Source of the DNA: Flavobacterium sp. Root901
GTDB taxonomy: Bacteria; Bacteroidota; Bacteroidia; Flavobacteriales; Flavobacteriaceae
DNA: 64,000 nucleotides
Assembly (NCBI RefSeq): GCF_001429765.1
Contig: NZ_LMJB01000005.1
Coordinates: 250,549 to 314,548 of the forward strand
Direction of reading: 5' to 3'
The position numbers and the translations under genes are program-made. A model generated the notes under the pieces. The model made no database searches. It was given only the letters and a program-made list of their open reading frames with translations, and was not told the DNA's origin. Shown here piece after piece: positions 18,232 through 27,094 of the stretch (positions are counted from its first letter, which is position 1; each line of letters starts with the position of its first letter).

Positions 18232-18239
18232 TATCTTTG
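18232..18239 (+). promoter_or_regulatory. Putative internal -7 box before lpxB
   Basis: TATCTTTG matches the Bacteroidetes -7 box and lies 23 bases before the lpxB start. No -33 TTTG is found at the right distance, so this may be a weak internal promoter. Confidence 0.35.
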
Positions 18240-18262
18240 TGCTGCAATAAAAATTTGTTGAT

Positions 18263-19378
18263 ATGAAATACTACATAATAGCCGGCGAAGCTTCTGGAGA
18301 TTTACACGGTTCAAATTTAATGAAAGCAATCTATGAAGAAGATCCTCAGGCTGACATTAGATTTTGGGGCGGTGATTTAATGCAAAAAGCTGGCGGAACA
18401 TTAGTAAAACACTATCGCGAATTGGCTTTTATGGGTTTTGTTGAAGTTATTTTCAATTTAAAGACCATTTTAAATAACATCAAATTCTGCAAAAAAGATA
18501 TCTCTGAATTTAAACCAGATGTTTTAATTTTTATTGATTATCCGGGCTTTAATATGCGTATTGCAAAGTGGGCCAAAGAATTGAATTATAAAACCCATTA
18601 TTATATTTCTCCTCAAATTTGGGCCTGGAAAGAAAATCGCATCAACGCTATAAAACAAGATGTCGACAGAATGTTTGTAATTCTGCCTTTTGAAAAAAGT
18701 TTTTACGAAGACAAACATCATTTTCCGGTAGATTTTGTTGGCCATCCCTTAATTGATGCCATCCAAAATCAACCGCCTTTTAATGAATCTGATTTTAGAG
18801 CCGAAAATAATTTGGGCGAAAAACCAATTATTGCCGTTCTGCCGGGAAGCCGAAAACAGGAAATCACAAAAATGCTGAGCGTAATGCTAAGCGTTGTGGA
18901 TGATTTTCAGGATTATGAATTCGTTATTGCAGGAGCGCCGAGTCAGGATTATGAATTTTATCAGCAGTTTATAAAAAACAAAAATATCGCATTTGTTTCC
19001 AACAAAACATATGATTTACTCCGTTCTTCAACTGCTGCTTTGGTTACTTCAGGAACTGCCACTCTGGAAACTGCTCTTTTTAAAGTTCCGGAAGTTGTGT
19101 GTTACAAAGGAAGCGCAATTTCTTATCAAATTGCCAAACGAATTATTACATTAAAATACATTTCGCTTGTTAATTTAATTATGGATCAGGAAGTTGTAAC
19201 CGAATTAATTCAGGGTGACTGTAATACAAAACGCATCAAAGAAGAATTGACCAAATTACTTGAACCTTCTTATCGCGAAAAGCTGCTTAAAAATTATGAT
19301 ATTTTAGAGCAAAAACTAGGCGGAGTTGGCGCAAGCAAAAAAACAGCAAAACTTATCGTTGCTGATTTAAAATCTTAA
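18263..19378 (+). CDS. lpxB: Lipid-A-disaccharide synthase
   Basis: This GT19 enzyme joins UDP-2,3-diacylglucosamine and lipid X to make the lipid A disaccharide at the inner membrane. The 371 residues are full length. The N-terminal GEASGDLHGSNL motif (about 8-19), FIDYPGFN (about 91-98), YYISPQIWAWKENR (about 112-125), FVGHPL (about 158), AVLPGSRKQEI (about 192) and the C-terminal TSGTATLE motif (about 263) are all visible. It is downstream of surE and the 90-residue membrane protein and is followed after 10 bases by an NlpC/P60 lipoprotein gene, so an operon is likely. Confidence 0.96.
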   Translation: MKYYIIAGEASGDLHGSNLMKAIYEEDPQADIRFWGGDLMQKAGGTLVKHYRELAFMGFVEVIFNLKTILNNIKFCKKDISEFKPDVLIFIDYPGFNMRIAKWAKELNYKTHYYISPQIWAWKENRINAIKQDVDRMFVILPFEKSFYEDKHHFPVDFVGHPLIDAIQNQPPFNESDFRAENNLGEKPIIAVLPGSRKQEITKMLSVMLSVVDDFQDYEFVIAGAPSQDYEFYQQFIKNKNIAFVSNKTYDLLRSSTAALVTSGTATLETALFKVPEVVCYKGSAISYQIAKRIITLKYISLVNLIMDQEVVTELIQGDCNTKRIKEELTKLLEPSYREKLLKNYDILEQKLGGVGASKKTAKLIVADLKS

Positions 19379-19388
19379 ATATTCTGTT

Positions 19389-19886
19389 TTGAAAAAACTA
19401 TTCGTTTTCTTTATTCTATCCATCGTTTTGGTTTCTTGTAAATCGACTTCAACCGCTGTAAGCAAAAATGAATCAAAAAGTGAATCAAAAAAAGAAAACA
19501 GATTAATTGTAAAAAATTTAATCGAAACAGCAACTGATAATGTTGGTGTCAAATACAAAGCCGGAGGAACTACAAAAGGCGGTTTTGACTGTTCCGGATT
19601 AGTTTACACTACTTTTGAATCTGAGAATATTAAATTACCCAGAAGTTCTTATGATCAGGCAAAAATTGGAAAAGTAATTCCGCTTAACGATGCAAAAAAG
19701 GGCGACCTGATTTTCTTCAAAACCAATAAAAGCAAACAGATTAACCATGTTGGACTTATTGTTGAAGTAAATTCAGATGAAATAAAATTTGTGCATTCTT
19801 CTACTTCAAAAGGCGTTATAATATCTTCTACAAAAGAAGCTTATTATAAAAATTCCTTCGAACAGGTCAACAGAATACTCGAATAA
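19389..19886 (+). CDS. NlpC/P60-family lipoprotein (peptidoglycan endopeptidase)
   Basis: This C40 peptidase of 165 residues probably cuts the peptide stems of peptidoglycan. The lipoprotein signal ends in LVSC (Cys17), followed by a Ser/Lys/Glu-rich linker to about 37. The NlpC/P60 fold has the catalytic Cys68 in GGFDCSGLV, His120 in NHVGLIV, and a later His136. The start codon is TTG; there is no in-frame ATG ahead of the signal peptide. It follows lpxB by 10 bases and precedes comEC by 53, so it is probably co-transcribed with lpxB. Confidence 0.9.
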   Translation: MKKLFVFFILSIVLVSCKSTSTAVSKNESKSESKKENRLIVKNLIETATDNVGVKYKAGGTTKGGFDCSGLVYTTFESENIKLPRSSYDQAKIGKVIPLNDAKKGDLIFFKTNKSKQINHVGLIVEVNSDEIKFVHSSTSKGVIISSTKEAYYKNSFEQVNRILE

Positions 19887-19939
19887 CCATAATTTAAAAA
19901 TATATTTATTTTCTTACAAATTTTTAATACTTTTAAGCC

Positions 19940-21976
19940 ATGAAAGTATTAGATTTTCCTTTGATTAAAATTACGATCACTTTTCTTTTCGGGATTTTAG
20001 TTTCTTATTACTGCCAGCCTTCTGTCGAATTATCATTTGCATTTCTGGGCATTTGCAGCTGTTTATTTTGTATTTCTTATTTTCTATCGAAGAAAAACAA
20101 AAAGACAAATCTCTTCTTTGGAATTTGCAGTGCAGCTATTTCATTTTCAACCGGAATCTGCGTTTTGATTTTTCATACTGATACTTATCAAAAATCAAAT
20201 TACACACATTCAGAAACCATATTTGAAAATCCTCAATTTGTAACTTTTACATTGCATGAAAAACTCAAAAGCAATGATTACAATGATCGATATATTGGAT
20301 TAATAAACAGCATCGGTAAAAAAAATTATTCCGGTAAAATTATTGTGAATATTCAGAAGGACAGCTTACCTAATCCTTTAATTATTGGCAATGAAATTAA
20401 AGTAAAAACCACTCTAAAAAAAACGCCTTCGAGTAAAAATCCAAACCAATTTGATTATGCCAGATATTTATCCGACAAACAGATTTATGCACAGCTTTAT
20501 TGCAAAAAATCTGAAATCCGGATTAATAAAGTTATTAAAAAAGACATTTGGTATTATTCCGGCCGCCTGCATTCAACCATTCTTAAAAATCTGGAAAGCG
20601 CACATTTTAGCAAAGACGAAATGAATGTTGCCCTTGCACTGATCTTAGGCCAGCAGCAGGAGATTTCCTCTGATATTATAAAGGATTATCAATATTCGGG
20701 CGCAACGCATGTCCTTTCGGTTTCAGGACTGCATGTTGGTTTTATAATGCTTTTTATAATGTTTGTTTTAAAACCAATTCCAAATACCCGAAAAGGCTCT
20801 GCAATAAAATTAGTTTCTATTTTAATTTCATTGGCAGGTTTTGCCGTTATCTCTGGTTTATCACCTTCTGTCCTGCGTTCTGTTGTAATGTTTTCTTTTG
20901 TCGCAATTGGAAATCATTTGCGAAGAAGCGGCAATATTTATCATACGCTTTTAGTTTCTATTTTATTGATATTACTTTTTGAACCTTATTTTTTATTTGA
21001 TGTCGGATTTCAATTAAGTTATCTGGCATTGTTTTTTATAGTTTGGCTTCAGCCAATATTGAAGAAAATCTGGTCTCCAAAAAATAAAATTGCAATTTAT
21101 ATTTGGGATGCCTTAACGGTTTCATTTGCGGCACAAATTGGTACTTTACCATTATGCCTGTATTATTTTCATCAATTTCCCGGATTATTTTTTGTAACCA
21201 ATATTATCATTCTGCCTGTTTTATCTTTTATAATGATTGCCGGAATAATTGTGATGATTTTTGCAATCTTTAAAAGTCCGCCGGAAATTTTAGTTTACAT
21301 TTTTGAAAAAAGTATTTTGATTTTAAATACAATGATTCATTATGTGGCTTCCTTCGAATCGTTTGTTATACAGAATATCAGTTTTAATTTTTATTATTTG
21401 GTTACGCTTTATTTTTTAATAATAAGTACAACGATATGGCTCAGGAAACCAAATTATAATAAACTTCTTGCTGTGTTTGTTTCCATAATTTTAGTACAGA
21501 TTTCTTTTATTTATTCTAAAAGGGAAACTGCAAACCAAAAAGAATTAATAGTATATAATACAAAGAAGAACACCTTAATTTCAAAAAGATTTGGCAGTAA
21601 TATTACGCTTTTTGCAAGTGATACAACGGCACAAAAAAGCTCAAAAAGCAATTCTTTTAATGCATATTTGGTGGGCAGCTTTAGTGTTTTGAATAAGTCG
21701 CAGCAAATAAGGAATGTCTTGTTTTTTAACGGAAAGAAAATTGCAATAATTGACAGTTCCGGAGTTTATGAAAATAAGGACACGCCGGATATTATAATCC
21801 TGACGCAGTCTCCTAAAATAAATCTTGACAGAGTTTTACAGGATCTGCATCCAAAAATTATTGTGGCAGACGGATCGAATGCCTATGAAATTCAAAAAGC
21901 GTGGAAAGAAAGCTGTGAGAAAAAAAAGATCCCTTTTCATGCCACTGCAGAAAAGGGATACTATAAATTAAATTAA
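19940..21976 (+). CDS. comEC: ComEC/Rec2-family DNA-uptake channel protein
   Basis: This 678-residue inner-membrane protein should carry DNA across the membrane during natural transformation. It has several N-terminal membrane helices (about 8-80), an OB-like extracellular part (about 90-195), and the competence-domain membrane region at about 215-520, with the family signature SGATHVLSVSGLHVGF near 255. The C-terminal part (about 530-678) sits where ComEC usually has a metallo-beta-lactamase-like domain, but I see no HxHxDH metal motif, so it looks degenerate. Its 3' end carries a hairpin that also serves as terminator for the convergent gene. Confidence 0.9.
   Translation: MKVLDFPLIKITITFLFGILVSYYCQPSVELSFAFLGICSCLFCISYFLSKKNKKTNLFFGICSAAISFSTGICVLIFHTDTYQKSNYTHSETIFENPQFVTFTLHEKLKSNDYNDRYIGLINSIGKKNYSGKIIVNIQKDSLPNPLIIGNEIKVKTTLKKTPSSKNPNQFDYARYLSDKQIYAQLYCKKSEIRINKVIKKDIWYYSGRLHSTILKNLESAHFSKDEMNVALALILGQQQEISSDIIKDYQYSGATHVLSVSGLHVGFIMLFIMFVLKPIPNTRKGSAIKLVSILISLAGFAVISGLSPSVLRSVVMFSFVAIGNHLRRSGNIYHTLLVSILLILLFEPYFLFDVGFQLSYLALFFIVWLQPILKKIWSPKNKIAIYIWDALTVSFAAQIGTLPLCLYYFHQFPGLFFVTNIIILPVLSFIMIAGIIVMIFAIFKSPPEILVYIFEKSILILNTMIHYVASFESFVIQNISFNFYYLVTLYFLIISTTIWLRKPNYNKLLAVFVSIILVQISFIYSKRETANQKELIVYNTKKNTLISKRFGSNITLFASDTTAQKSSKSNSFNAYLVGSFSVLNKSQQIRNVLFFNGKKIAIIDSSGVYENKDTPDIIILTQSPKINLDRVLQDLHPKIIVADGSNAYEIQKAWKESCEKKKIPFHATAEKGYYKLN
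21920..21959 (-). terminator. Minus-strand terminator inside the 3' end of comEC
   Basis: ATCCCTTTTC at 21929-21938 pairs exactly with GAAAAGGGAT at 21950-21959. The A-run at 21921-21927 becomes a U-run on the minus transcript. It lies just after the stop of the 21982-22431 gene and within comEC coding sequence. The same stem core occurs in the terminator at 22635-22663. Confidence 0.75.
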
Positions 21977-21981
21977 TATTT

Positions 21982-22431
21982 CTATTCAGGATTTAAAATT
22001 AAATTAGAATCGGTAATAAAAGATTTTACACCATTTGAACTATATGGGATTCTCCCTAATAGATTAAAAGCAGTTTTGCCATTTCTAATTGAACCGGTTG
22101 CATAACAAATTTCCGGCAGGGCGGCAACACCAAAAGCATTTTTCAATTTAATGTTTTGCTCTTTAACTTCGTTTGACACTGCTGAATCTGACAAATCGAG
22201 CTTTACCAGAATAACGTTTCTACGGGACCATTTTTCAAATTCTGATGTTTTAAAAACTTCATTTTGTAAATTTTCAGGAACATTAACAGCAGTAAAAAAA
22301 ATCAATAATGGTTTTCTTTCTTCATTGCTTAGGGTAATGGCGTCAATCACATTAGTTTTCCATTCTAAATTTTGTGATTCAGCTAAACATGTTATTAAAA
22401 AAAACAGTAGGATAAGTAGTTTTCGGGTCAT
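21982..22431 (-). CDS. Thioredoxin-fold exported protein lacking CxxC (paralog A)
   Basis: This 149-residue protein has a signal peptide (about 1-19) and aligns by eye along its length with the CGWC thioredoxin at 23375-23842. The active-site segment is replaced: FTAVNVPEN at about 46-54 stands where the active protein has TGSDWCGWC, a net loss of three residues, and no CxxC remains. The cis-Pro region is kept (Pro106 in AALPEICY). It therefore cannot do dithiol chemistry in the usual way, and a binding or chaperone role is possible. The next gene upstream is a very close copy, so this looks like a recent duplication. Confidence 0.82.
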   Translation of the reverse strand: MTRKLLILLFFLITCLAESQNLEWKTNVIDAITLSNEERKPLLIFFTAVNVPENLQNEVFKTSEFEKWSRRNVILVKLDLSDSAVSNEVKEQNIKLKNAFGVAALPEICYATGSIRNGKTAFNLLGRIPYSSNGVKSFITDSNLILNPE

Positions 22432-22634
22432 AATTTATTGGTTTTTGGGCTGGTTAATAAAACTAAATTAACACAAAACCTGTTTCCAACAATCTCCATT
22501 AAAACAAATAGTTACAAAAAAACTGCATTAAAATGAAATTGATTTTTTAAGGTTTAAAATTTGAAAAAAATGAAAATTTTACCATCTTAAAATATTAAAT
22601 GTACAACTTACATTTTAAATTGTTTAAAAAAAAT

Positions 22635-22663
22635 ATCCCTTTTCAATAGTATTGAAAAGGGAT
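22635..22663 (-). terminator. Terminator of thioredoxin-fold paralog B
   Basis: ATCCCTTTTCAAT at 22635-22647 pairs exactly with ATTGAAAAGGGAT at 22651-22663 around a three-base loop. The A-run to its left gives a U-run on the minus strand. The first 10 bases of the arm match the terminator of paralog A. Confidence 0.8.
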
Positions 22664-22698
22664 TCTACAAATTAAACTAAGAAACTTAATTTAAATTA

Positions 22699-23151
22699 TT
22701 ACTCGCTCGGATGCAAAATATTGTTTGATTCAGCAATCCACGCTTTTGCTCCGCCTGGTTTATATGAAATCTTACCAAGCGCACTGAAAGTTGTTTTGTT
22801 TTTTCTTATTGAAGCCATTGCATAACAAACCTGAGGCAGATCGTCAACTCCAAAAGCATTTTTCAATTTTACATTTTGTTCCTTATCTCCATCTGAAGCG
22901 GTGGCATCAGACAAATCCAGTTTAACAAGAATTACATTATCTCGTGACCAAACTGCAAAATCCGGAGTCTTAAATATTTCATTCTGAAGATTTTCTGGTA
23001 CACCTGAGGCAGTGAATAAAATTAACATTGGTTTTCTTTCTTCATTACTAATTGCGATCGCATCAGTCATGTTTGTTCGCCATGCAAGTGTTTGTGCGTG
23101 CATGAAAAATGAACCTAAAAAAAACAGTAGGATAAGTAATTTTTTAGTCAT
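22699..23151 (-). CDS. Thioredoxin-fold exported protein lacking CxxC (paralog B)
   Basis: This 150-residue protein (from the ATG at 23151; a longer in-frame start at 23193 would spoil the signal peptide) has a signal peptide ending in MHAQ. It is very close to paralog A, sharing VPENLQNE at about 51-58 in place of the CxxC segment and the cis-Pro at about 106 in DDLPQVCY. Even the 5' flanks of the two genes are similar (ATTGGTTTTGG, then AAATTAACACAA). Two independent lineages kept the same VPEN sequence, which argues for a retained function rather than decay. Confidence 0.82.
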   Translation of the reverse strand: MTKKLLILLFFLGSFFMHAQTLAWRTNMTDAIAISNEERKPMLILFTASGVPENLQNEIFKTPDFAVWSRDNVILVKLDLSDATASDGDKEQNVKLKNAFGVDDLPQVCYAMASIRKNKTTFSALGKISYKPGGAKAWIAESNNILHPSE

Positions 23152-23315
23152 ATTATATTGGTTTTGGTTAGTATAGCGTAACGAAATTAACACAATATTT
23201 TAATTATCCAAATTATATTGGATCAAAAATTACATTATATGTTTTTTTATTTATAAATAAATATTGAAATAATAATACAGAGATAACAAATGAAAATCTT
23301 TTCCTACTAAACAAA

Positions 23316-23345
23316 AAAACTCCTTACATTACTGTAAGGAGTTTT
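23316..23345 (-). terminator. Terminator of the CGWC thioredoxin gene
   Basis: The 13-base arms at 23316-23328 and 23333-23345 (core ACTCCTTACA/TGTAAGGAGT) are perfectly complementary with a four-base loop. A residues at 23313-23319 supply a U-run on the minus strand. Confidence 0.85.
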
Positions 23346-23374
23346 GCTGTTAAATTTTATTTTAAATAACTTTT

Positions 23375-23842
23375 TTAAGATTTTTTAGGATGAACAATTC
23401 CTTCTGCAACTGTTAACCAGGCAGATGGTCCCCCGGCAACATATCCGGTTTTACCCAACCCTTTAAAGTTAATTCTTCCGTCTTTTGTTTCTGCACTTGT
23501 AAAAAACACCGTTGGAAATCCCTGAATACCAAAAGCCTGCTGTAACTCATTATTCTGGTTTTTAAGCTCCGGCGTTTGAGGCACTGCTCTTGGATAATCC
23601 AATTCTACTAAAACAACATTATCAGCGGCCCATTTTTTAAATTCTGCAGTTTTTAAAACTTCATTTTGTAAACGAATGCACCATCCGCACCAGTCACTTC
23701 CTGTAAAAAACATCAGCATAGGCTTTTGCTCTTTATTACTTACCGTGATTGCTTCTTTAACATCAGTATACCATTTTAGTTCCTGAGCCTGACCAGCAAA
23801 TGCTCCAACTACAAAAAAAGCTATTAATAATATTCTTTTCAT
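23375..23842 (-). CDS. Exported thioredoxin-fold protein with CGWC active site
   Basis: This 155-residue periplasmic thioredoxin-like protein has a signal peptide at about 1-20 (cut after GQAQ). The active site is Cys52-Gly-Trp-Cys55 in TGSDWCGWC, and the cis-Pro is Pro110 in QGFPTVFF. It resembles the periplasmic thioredoxin-like proteins that reduce or protect thiols during envelope stress. It is the catalytic founder of the three-gene family here; the other two lack the cysteines. It is transcribed toward them, but each gene has its own terminator, so they are separate units. Confidence 0.9.
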   Translation of the reverse strand: MKRILLIAFFVVGAFAGQAQELKWYTDVKEAITVSNKEQKPMLMFFTGSDWCGWCIRLQNEVLKTAEFKKWAADNVVLVELDYPRAVPQTPELKNQNNELQQAFGIQGFPTVFFTSAETKDGRINFKGLGKTGYVAGGPSAWLTVAEGIVHPKKS

Positions 23843-23858
23843 AACGTGTTATTTTTCG

Positions 23859-23866
23859 CAAATTTA
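23859..23866 (-). promoter_or_regulatory. Putative -7 box of the CGWC thioredoxin gene
   Basis: On the minus strand the sequence reads TAAATTTG, matching TAnnTTTG, 16 bases before the ATG. No clear -33 box lies at the expected distance, so this is weak. Confidence 0.3.
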
Positions 23867-23893
23867 AACAAAAAATGAATTGAAAAAACATGC

Positions 23894-25381
23894 TTATTTC
23901 ACTTCCTGCATTAACCTTCTGATTAGCGGGGTTGCAACAATTAAAACAACTCCGGCAATTAAAGAATACACTGCTAATTGATAGTATCCGTCTGTATATG
24001 CGATAAGCTTAGACATTAATGTAGTTCCGGTATTGGCATCGGATATTTCAGCTCCCAATTTTCCTGCAGCAAACTGACCAAATGCACTTGATAGAAACCA
24101 TAATCCCATCATCATTCCAAACAATCTTTTAGGCGATAATTTTGTGATTACAGACATTCCGATTGGGCCGATACACAATTCTCCAAGCGTATACACAAGA
24201 TATCCCAGAGCAAAAACATCCAGAGAACTTAATCCGTCTGCATTTACAAAAAATCTGGCGGTATAAAAAATAAAGAAACCTGCTGCCAGCAAAACAAATG
24301 ATAAACCAAACTTAATAACCGTATTAGGTTCAATTTTTCGTTTAGCCATAAATATCCACAACAATCCTACCAATGGACTGAAAATAACAACATACAATGA
24401 GTTGATGCTATTATTAACCACATTTGGATCAATATGAAAAAACAACATCTTGTTTGATAAATTATCTTTTGCAAACAAAGACAATGAACCTCCTGACTGC
24501 TCAGAAATTGCCATAAACATAAAGTATCCAAAAATGAATACAAATGCAGCCAAAAGTTTTCTTTGCTGTTTTCTATCCTTTAACATTATCAGTTCATAGG
24601 CAAAATATCCTAATGCCACTATTCCCATAGTATACATGAAATACTCTGTAAAGTCTGAATTGATAACCATTATATATACTAATGGAATCACCACAAAAGA
24701 ACCTGCATAAACTGCTATTTCGTACAAAGTACGTTTTTTAGGCGGAGAATTTTCTAACGGAGAATTTCCAATTGGCGCTAAATGCTTTTTTGTTAAAAGA
24801 AAAGTCACAACACCAATAACCATAACAATTGCTGCAGAAAGAAAACAAAGACTCCATGAATAGTTTTTTCCTAAATAAATAGGAATTGCCCCTCCAAGCA
24901 TTCCACCTATATTAATTCCTGCGTAAAATAGTCCGTAACCTGCGTCACGACGGCCGTCATTTTCATGATACAACTCTCCAACCATCGAAGAAACATTCGG
25001 CTTAAAAAAACCTGTCCCGATAATTGAAAGTGTTATTCCGTAGTAAAAGAAATCATGTGGAGAAGCTGCAATAAGCAAATTCCCCAAAATCATTACAATT
25101 CCTCCAAAAAGAAGCGATTTTTTAAATCCTAAGATTTTATCAGCGAAAATCCCGCCAATAAAAGTAAAAGCATAAACAAATGCCTGAATAGCACCATATT
25201 GTAAATTTGCTTTTCCTTCAAGCAAACCTAACTGGTCTACCATAAAAAAAGCCAAAACTCCGCGCATTCCATAGAAACAAAAACGTTCCCACATTTCAAC
25301 CAAAAACAAATACCACAATTGTTTTGGGTACTTGCCTTTAAAATTTTGAATTTCCTCTAAAGCAGTAATCTTGTCTTCCAT
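23894..25381 (-). CDS. POT-family proton-coupled peptide transporter (1)
   Basis: This inner-membrane importer of di- and tripeptides has about 495 residues and 12-14 hydrophobic segments. The family motif for proton coupling is seen near the N-terminus (VEMWERFCFYGMR, the ExxER motif). FFKPNVSSMVGELY, YAGINIGGMLGG and the GELCIGPIGMS region near the C-terminus are also POT signatures. Two starts are possible (25396 and 25381); the shorter begins right after the stop of the upstream transporter gene and I chose it. It is the last gene of the peptidase/transporter operon. Confidence 0.93.
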   Translation of the reverse strand: MEDKITALEEIQNFKGKYPKQLWYLFLVEMWERFCFYGMRGVLAFFMVDQLGLLEGKANLQYGAIQAFVYAFTFIGGIFADKILGFKKSLLFGGIVMILGNLLIAASPHDFFYYGITLSIIGTGFFKPNVSSMVGELYHENDGRRDAGYGLFYAGINIGGMLGGAIPIYLGKNYSWSLCFLSAAIVMVIGVVTFLLTKKHLAPIGNSPLENSPPKKRTLYEIAVYAGSFVVIPLVYIMVINSDFTEYFMYTMGIVALGYFAYELIMLKDRKQQRKLLAAFVFIFGYFMFMAISEQSGGSLSLFAKDNLSNKMLFFHIDPNVVNNSINSLYVVIFSPLVGLLWIFMAKRKIEPNTVIKFGLSFVLLAAGFFIFYTARFFVNADGLSSLDVFALGYLVYTLGELCIGPIGMSVITKLSPKRLFGMMMGLWFLSSAFGQFAAGKLGAEISDANTGTTLMSKLIAYTDGYYQLAVYSLIAGVVLIVATPLIRRLMQEVK

Positions 25382-25382
25382 C

Positions 25383-27068
25383 TTATCTAACACCATGCAT
25401 CATTTTTTTCAACAATGGAGTCAAAGCAAATAATACTATTGCTGCGATACCTGTAAGAACCACAAAAACCATAAAAAACTCGTATAAATTATGAATTTCA
25501 AATCCTGCAAAAATAGGATTTTGAGCGCTTATTTGGTGTTTGTCCAATAATGCTAATTGTTCCGCAGTTGGTGTAATTGTTTTATCAAGAACAGCCTGAA
25601 GATCAATCCCTAATTCTTTTGCTTTCGCAAATTTATCACCTGTTGCAGGAAGAATAGAACCTAAAGTTCCTCCTAATGCATAACCTGATGCATTTGACAA
25701 GAAAAACACTCCGTATAATAATGATGCAAAACGTTTTGGAGATAACTTACCTACCAATGATAATCCAATTGGAGACAAACATAATTCTGCACATGTATTT
25801 AAGAAATACAATAAGATAAGCCATTTTACAAGTAATAATCCTGAAGTACCTAAGAATGATACCTGAGTAGCAATCATAAAGAAGCTTACTGAAATAATTA
25901 CTAATCCGGCAGCTAATTTTACTGGCGAAATTGGTTCTTTATCTTTAGCTCTTAAGAAATCCCAAAGAATACTAAAAGGAACTGCCATTACCACAACAAA
26001 AAGTCCGTTGAAGATCTGTACCATCGACGGCGGCATTAACCAGCCGAAGAAATGCCTGTCTGTTTGATTATCCGCAATAAAAGTTAATGAAGAACCTGCT
26101 TGCTCAAACGCTGCCCAGAAGAAAACGATAAAGAACGAAACAATGTAAATTACAATAATTCTGTCTCTTTCAATTTTAGTCAATGAAGTGTCAGAAATGA
26201 TTAATCCGGCTAATGCCAAACCGCTAGAATAAATTAACGTATAAATTAAATTCTGACCTACTACGTAATGAAAAAATAATCCTAAAGCGATAAATGCCAA
26301 TCCTGCAAATACTAATGATTTAGAAGAGAAATTTGCTTTTTGCGCCTCTCCTTCTTCAAAATCTTCTGCTACATTTTTAGAAGGCAAACCTCCTAACGGT
26401 CTTCCTTCCGGAGAAACCACATATTTATTTTTTAAGAAATAGAAAAGAATAGTTCCGATAAGCATTGCTGCAGAAGCTGCCATGAATCCCCATCTAAAAG
26501 CATGAATATCTCTAATTCCTCCTGCATCTTTTACATCTCCTAATAAAGGACAAATTGACTGCCCTAAGAAAGCTCCCATGTTAATTCCCATGTAGAAAAT
26601 TGTAAAAGCGGTATCCAGTTTTGTTTTTTCCTGTTTTGGATACAAACTTCCAACCATACTTGAAATATTTGGTTTGAAGAATCCGTTACCAAAAACAATT
26701 ACACCTAAACCGCAATACATGATTGCTTTTGCCATTTCTAAATTAGATTCAAAAACACTTCCGCTGGTAAACAATAGCATTTGACCAACTGCCATTAGCA
26801 ATCCGCCTAAAATGATACAATTTCTGTTTCCTAAAAAGCGGTCGGCAATAAAACCTCCAAGCATTGGAGTTAAATAACAAAGTCCAAGGAAACCTCCATA
26901 AATCAGAGAAGCTTCTTCTTCTTTCATTAATAATGAATTCACAAGAAATAAAGTTAATAAAGCTCGCATTCCATAGAAATTGAATCTCTCCCACATCTCC
27001 GTTCCAAACAATACCCAAAGTCCTTTTGGATGCGCAGTTTTTACTTGAGTTTCTCCCATATTATTCAT
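25383..27068 (-). CDS. POT-family proton-coupled peptide transporter (2)
   Basis: A second POT transporter of 561 residues, related to its downstream neighbour. It has the ExxER motif (TEMWERFNFYGMR), FGNGFFKPNISSMVGSLYP and the ELCLSPIGLS signature. It carries a longer segment near residues 480-520 (between the last helices) rich in Lys, Thr and Gln. It lies 26 bases downstream of the DPP IV-like peptidase gene, so peptide release and uptake are co-expressed. Confidence 0.93.
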   Translation of the reverse strand: MNNMGETQVKTAHPKGLWVLFGTEMWERFNFYGMRALLTLFLVNSLLMKEEEASLIYGGFLGLCYLTPMLGGFIADRFLGNRNCIILGGLLMAVGQMLLFTSGSVFESNLEMAKAIMYCGLGVIVFGNGFFKPNISSMVGSLYPKQEKTKLDTAFTIFYMGINMGAFLGQSICPLLGDVKDAGGIRDIHAFRWGFMAASAAMLIGTILFYFLKNKYVVSPEGRPLGGLPSKNVAEDFEEGEAQKANFSSKSLVFAGLAFIALGLFFHYVVGQNLIYTLIYSSGLALAGLIISDTSLTKIERDRIIVIYIVSFFIVFFWAAFEQAGSSLTFIADNQTDRHFFGWLMPPSMVQIFNGLFVVVMAVPFSILWDFLRAKDKEPISPVKLAAGLVIISVSFFMIATQVSFLGTSGLLLVKWLILLYFLNTCAELCLSPIGLSLVGKLSPKRFASLLYGVFFLSNASGYALGGTLGSILPATGDKFAKAKELGIDLQAVLDKTITPTAEQLALLDKHQISAQNPIFAGFEIHNLYEFFMVFVVLTGIAAIVLFALTPLLKKMMHGVR

Positions 27069-27094
27069 TATATTTAAAGGTTAATATTTTTTAA

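Noticed and set aside
22151..22471. 106-residue plus-strand frame over the CxxC-less paralog A
   Set aside because: It is antisense to a gene with a signal peptide and a clear paralog, and has no features of its own.
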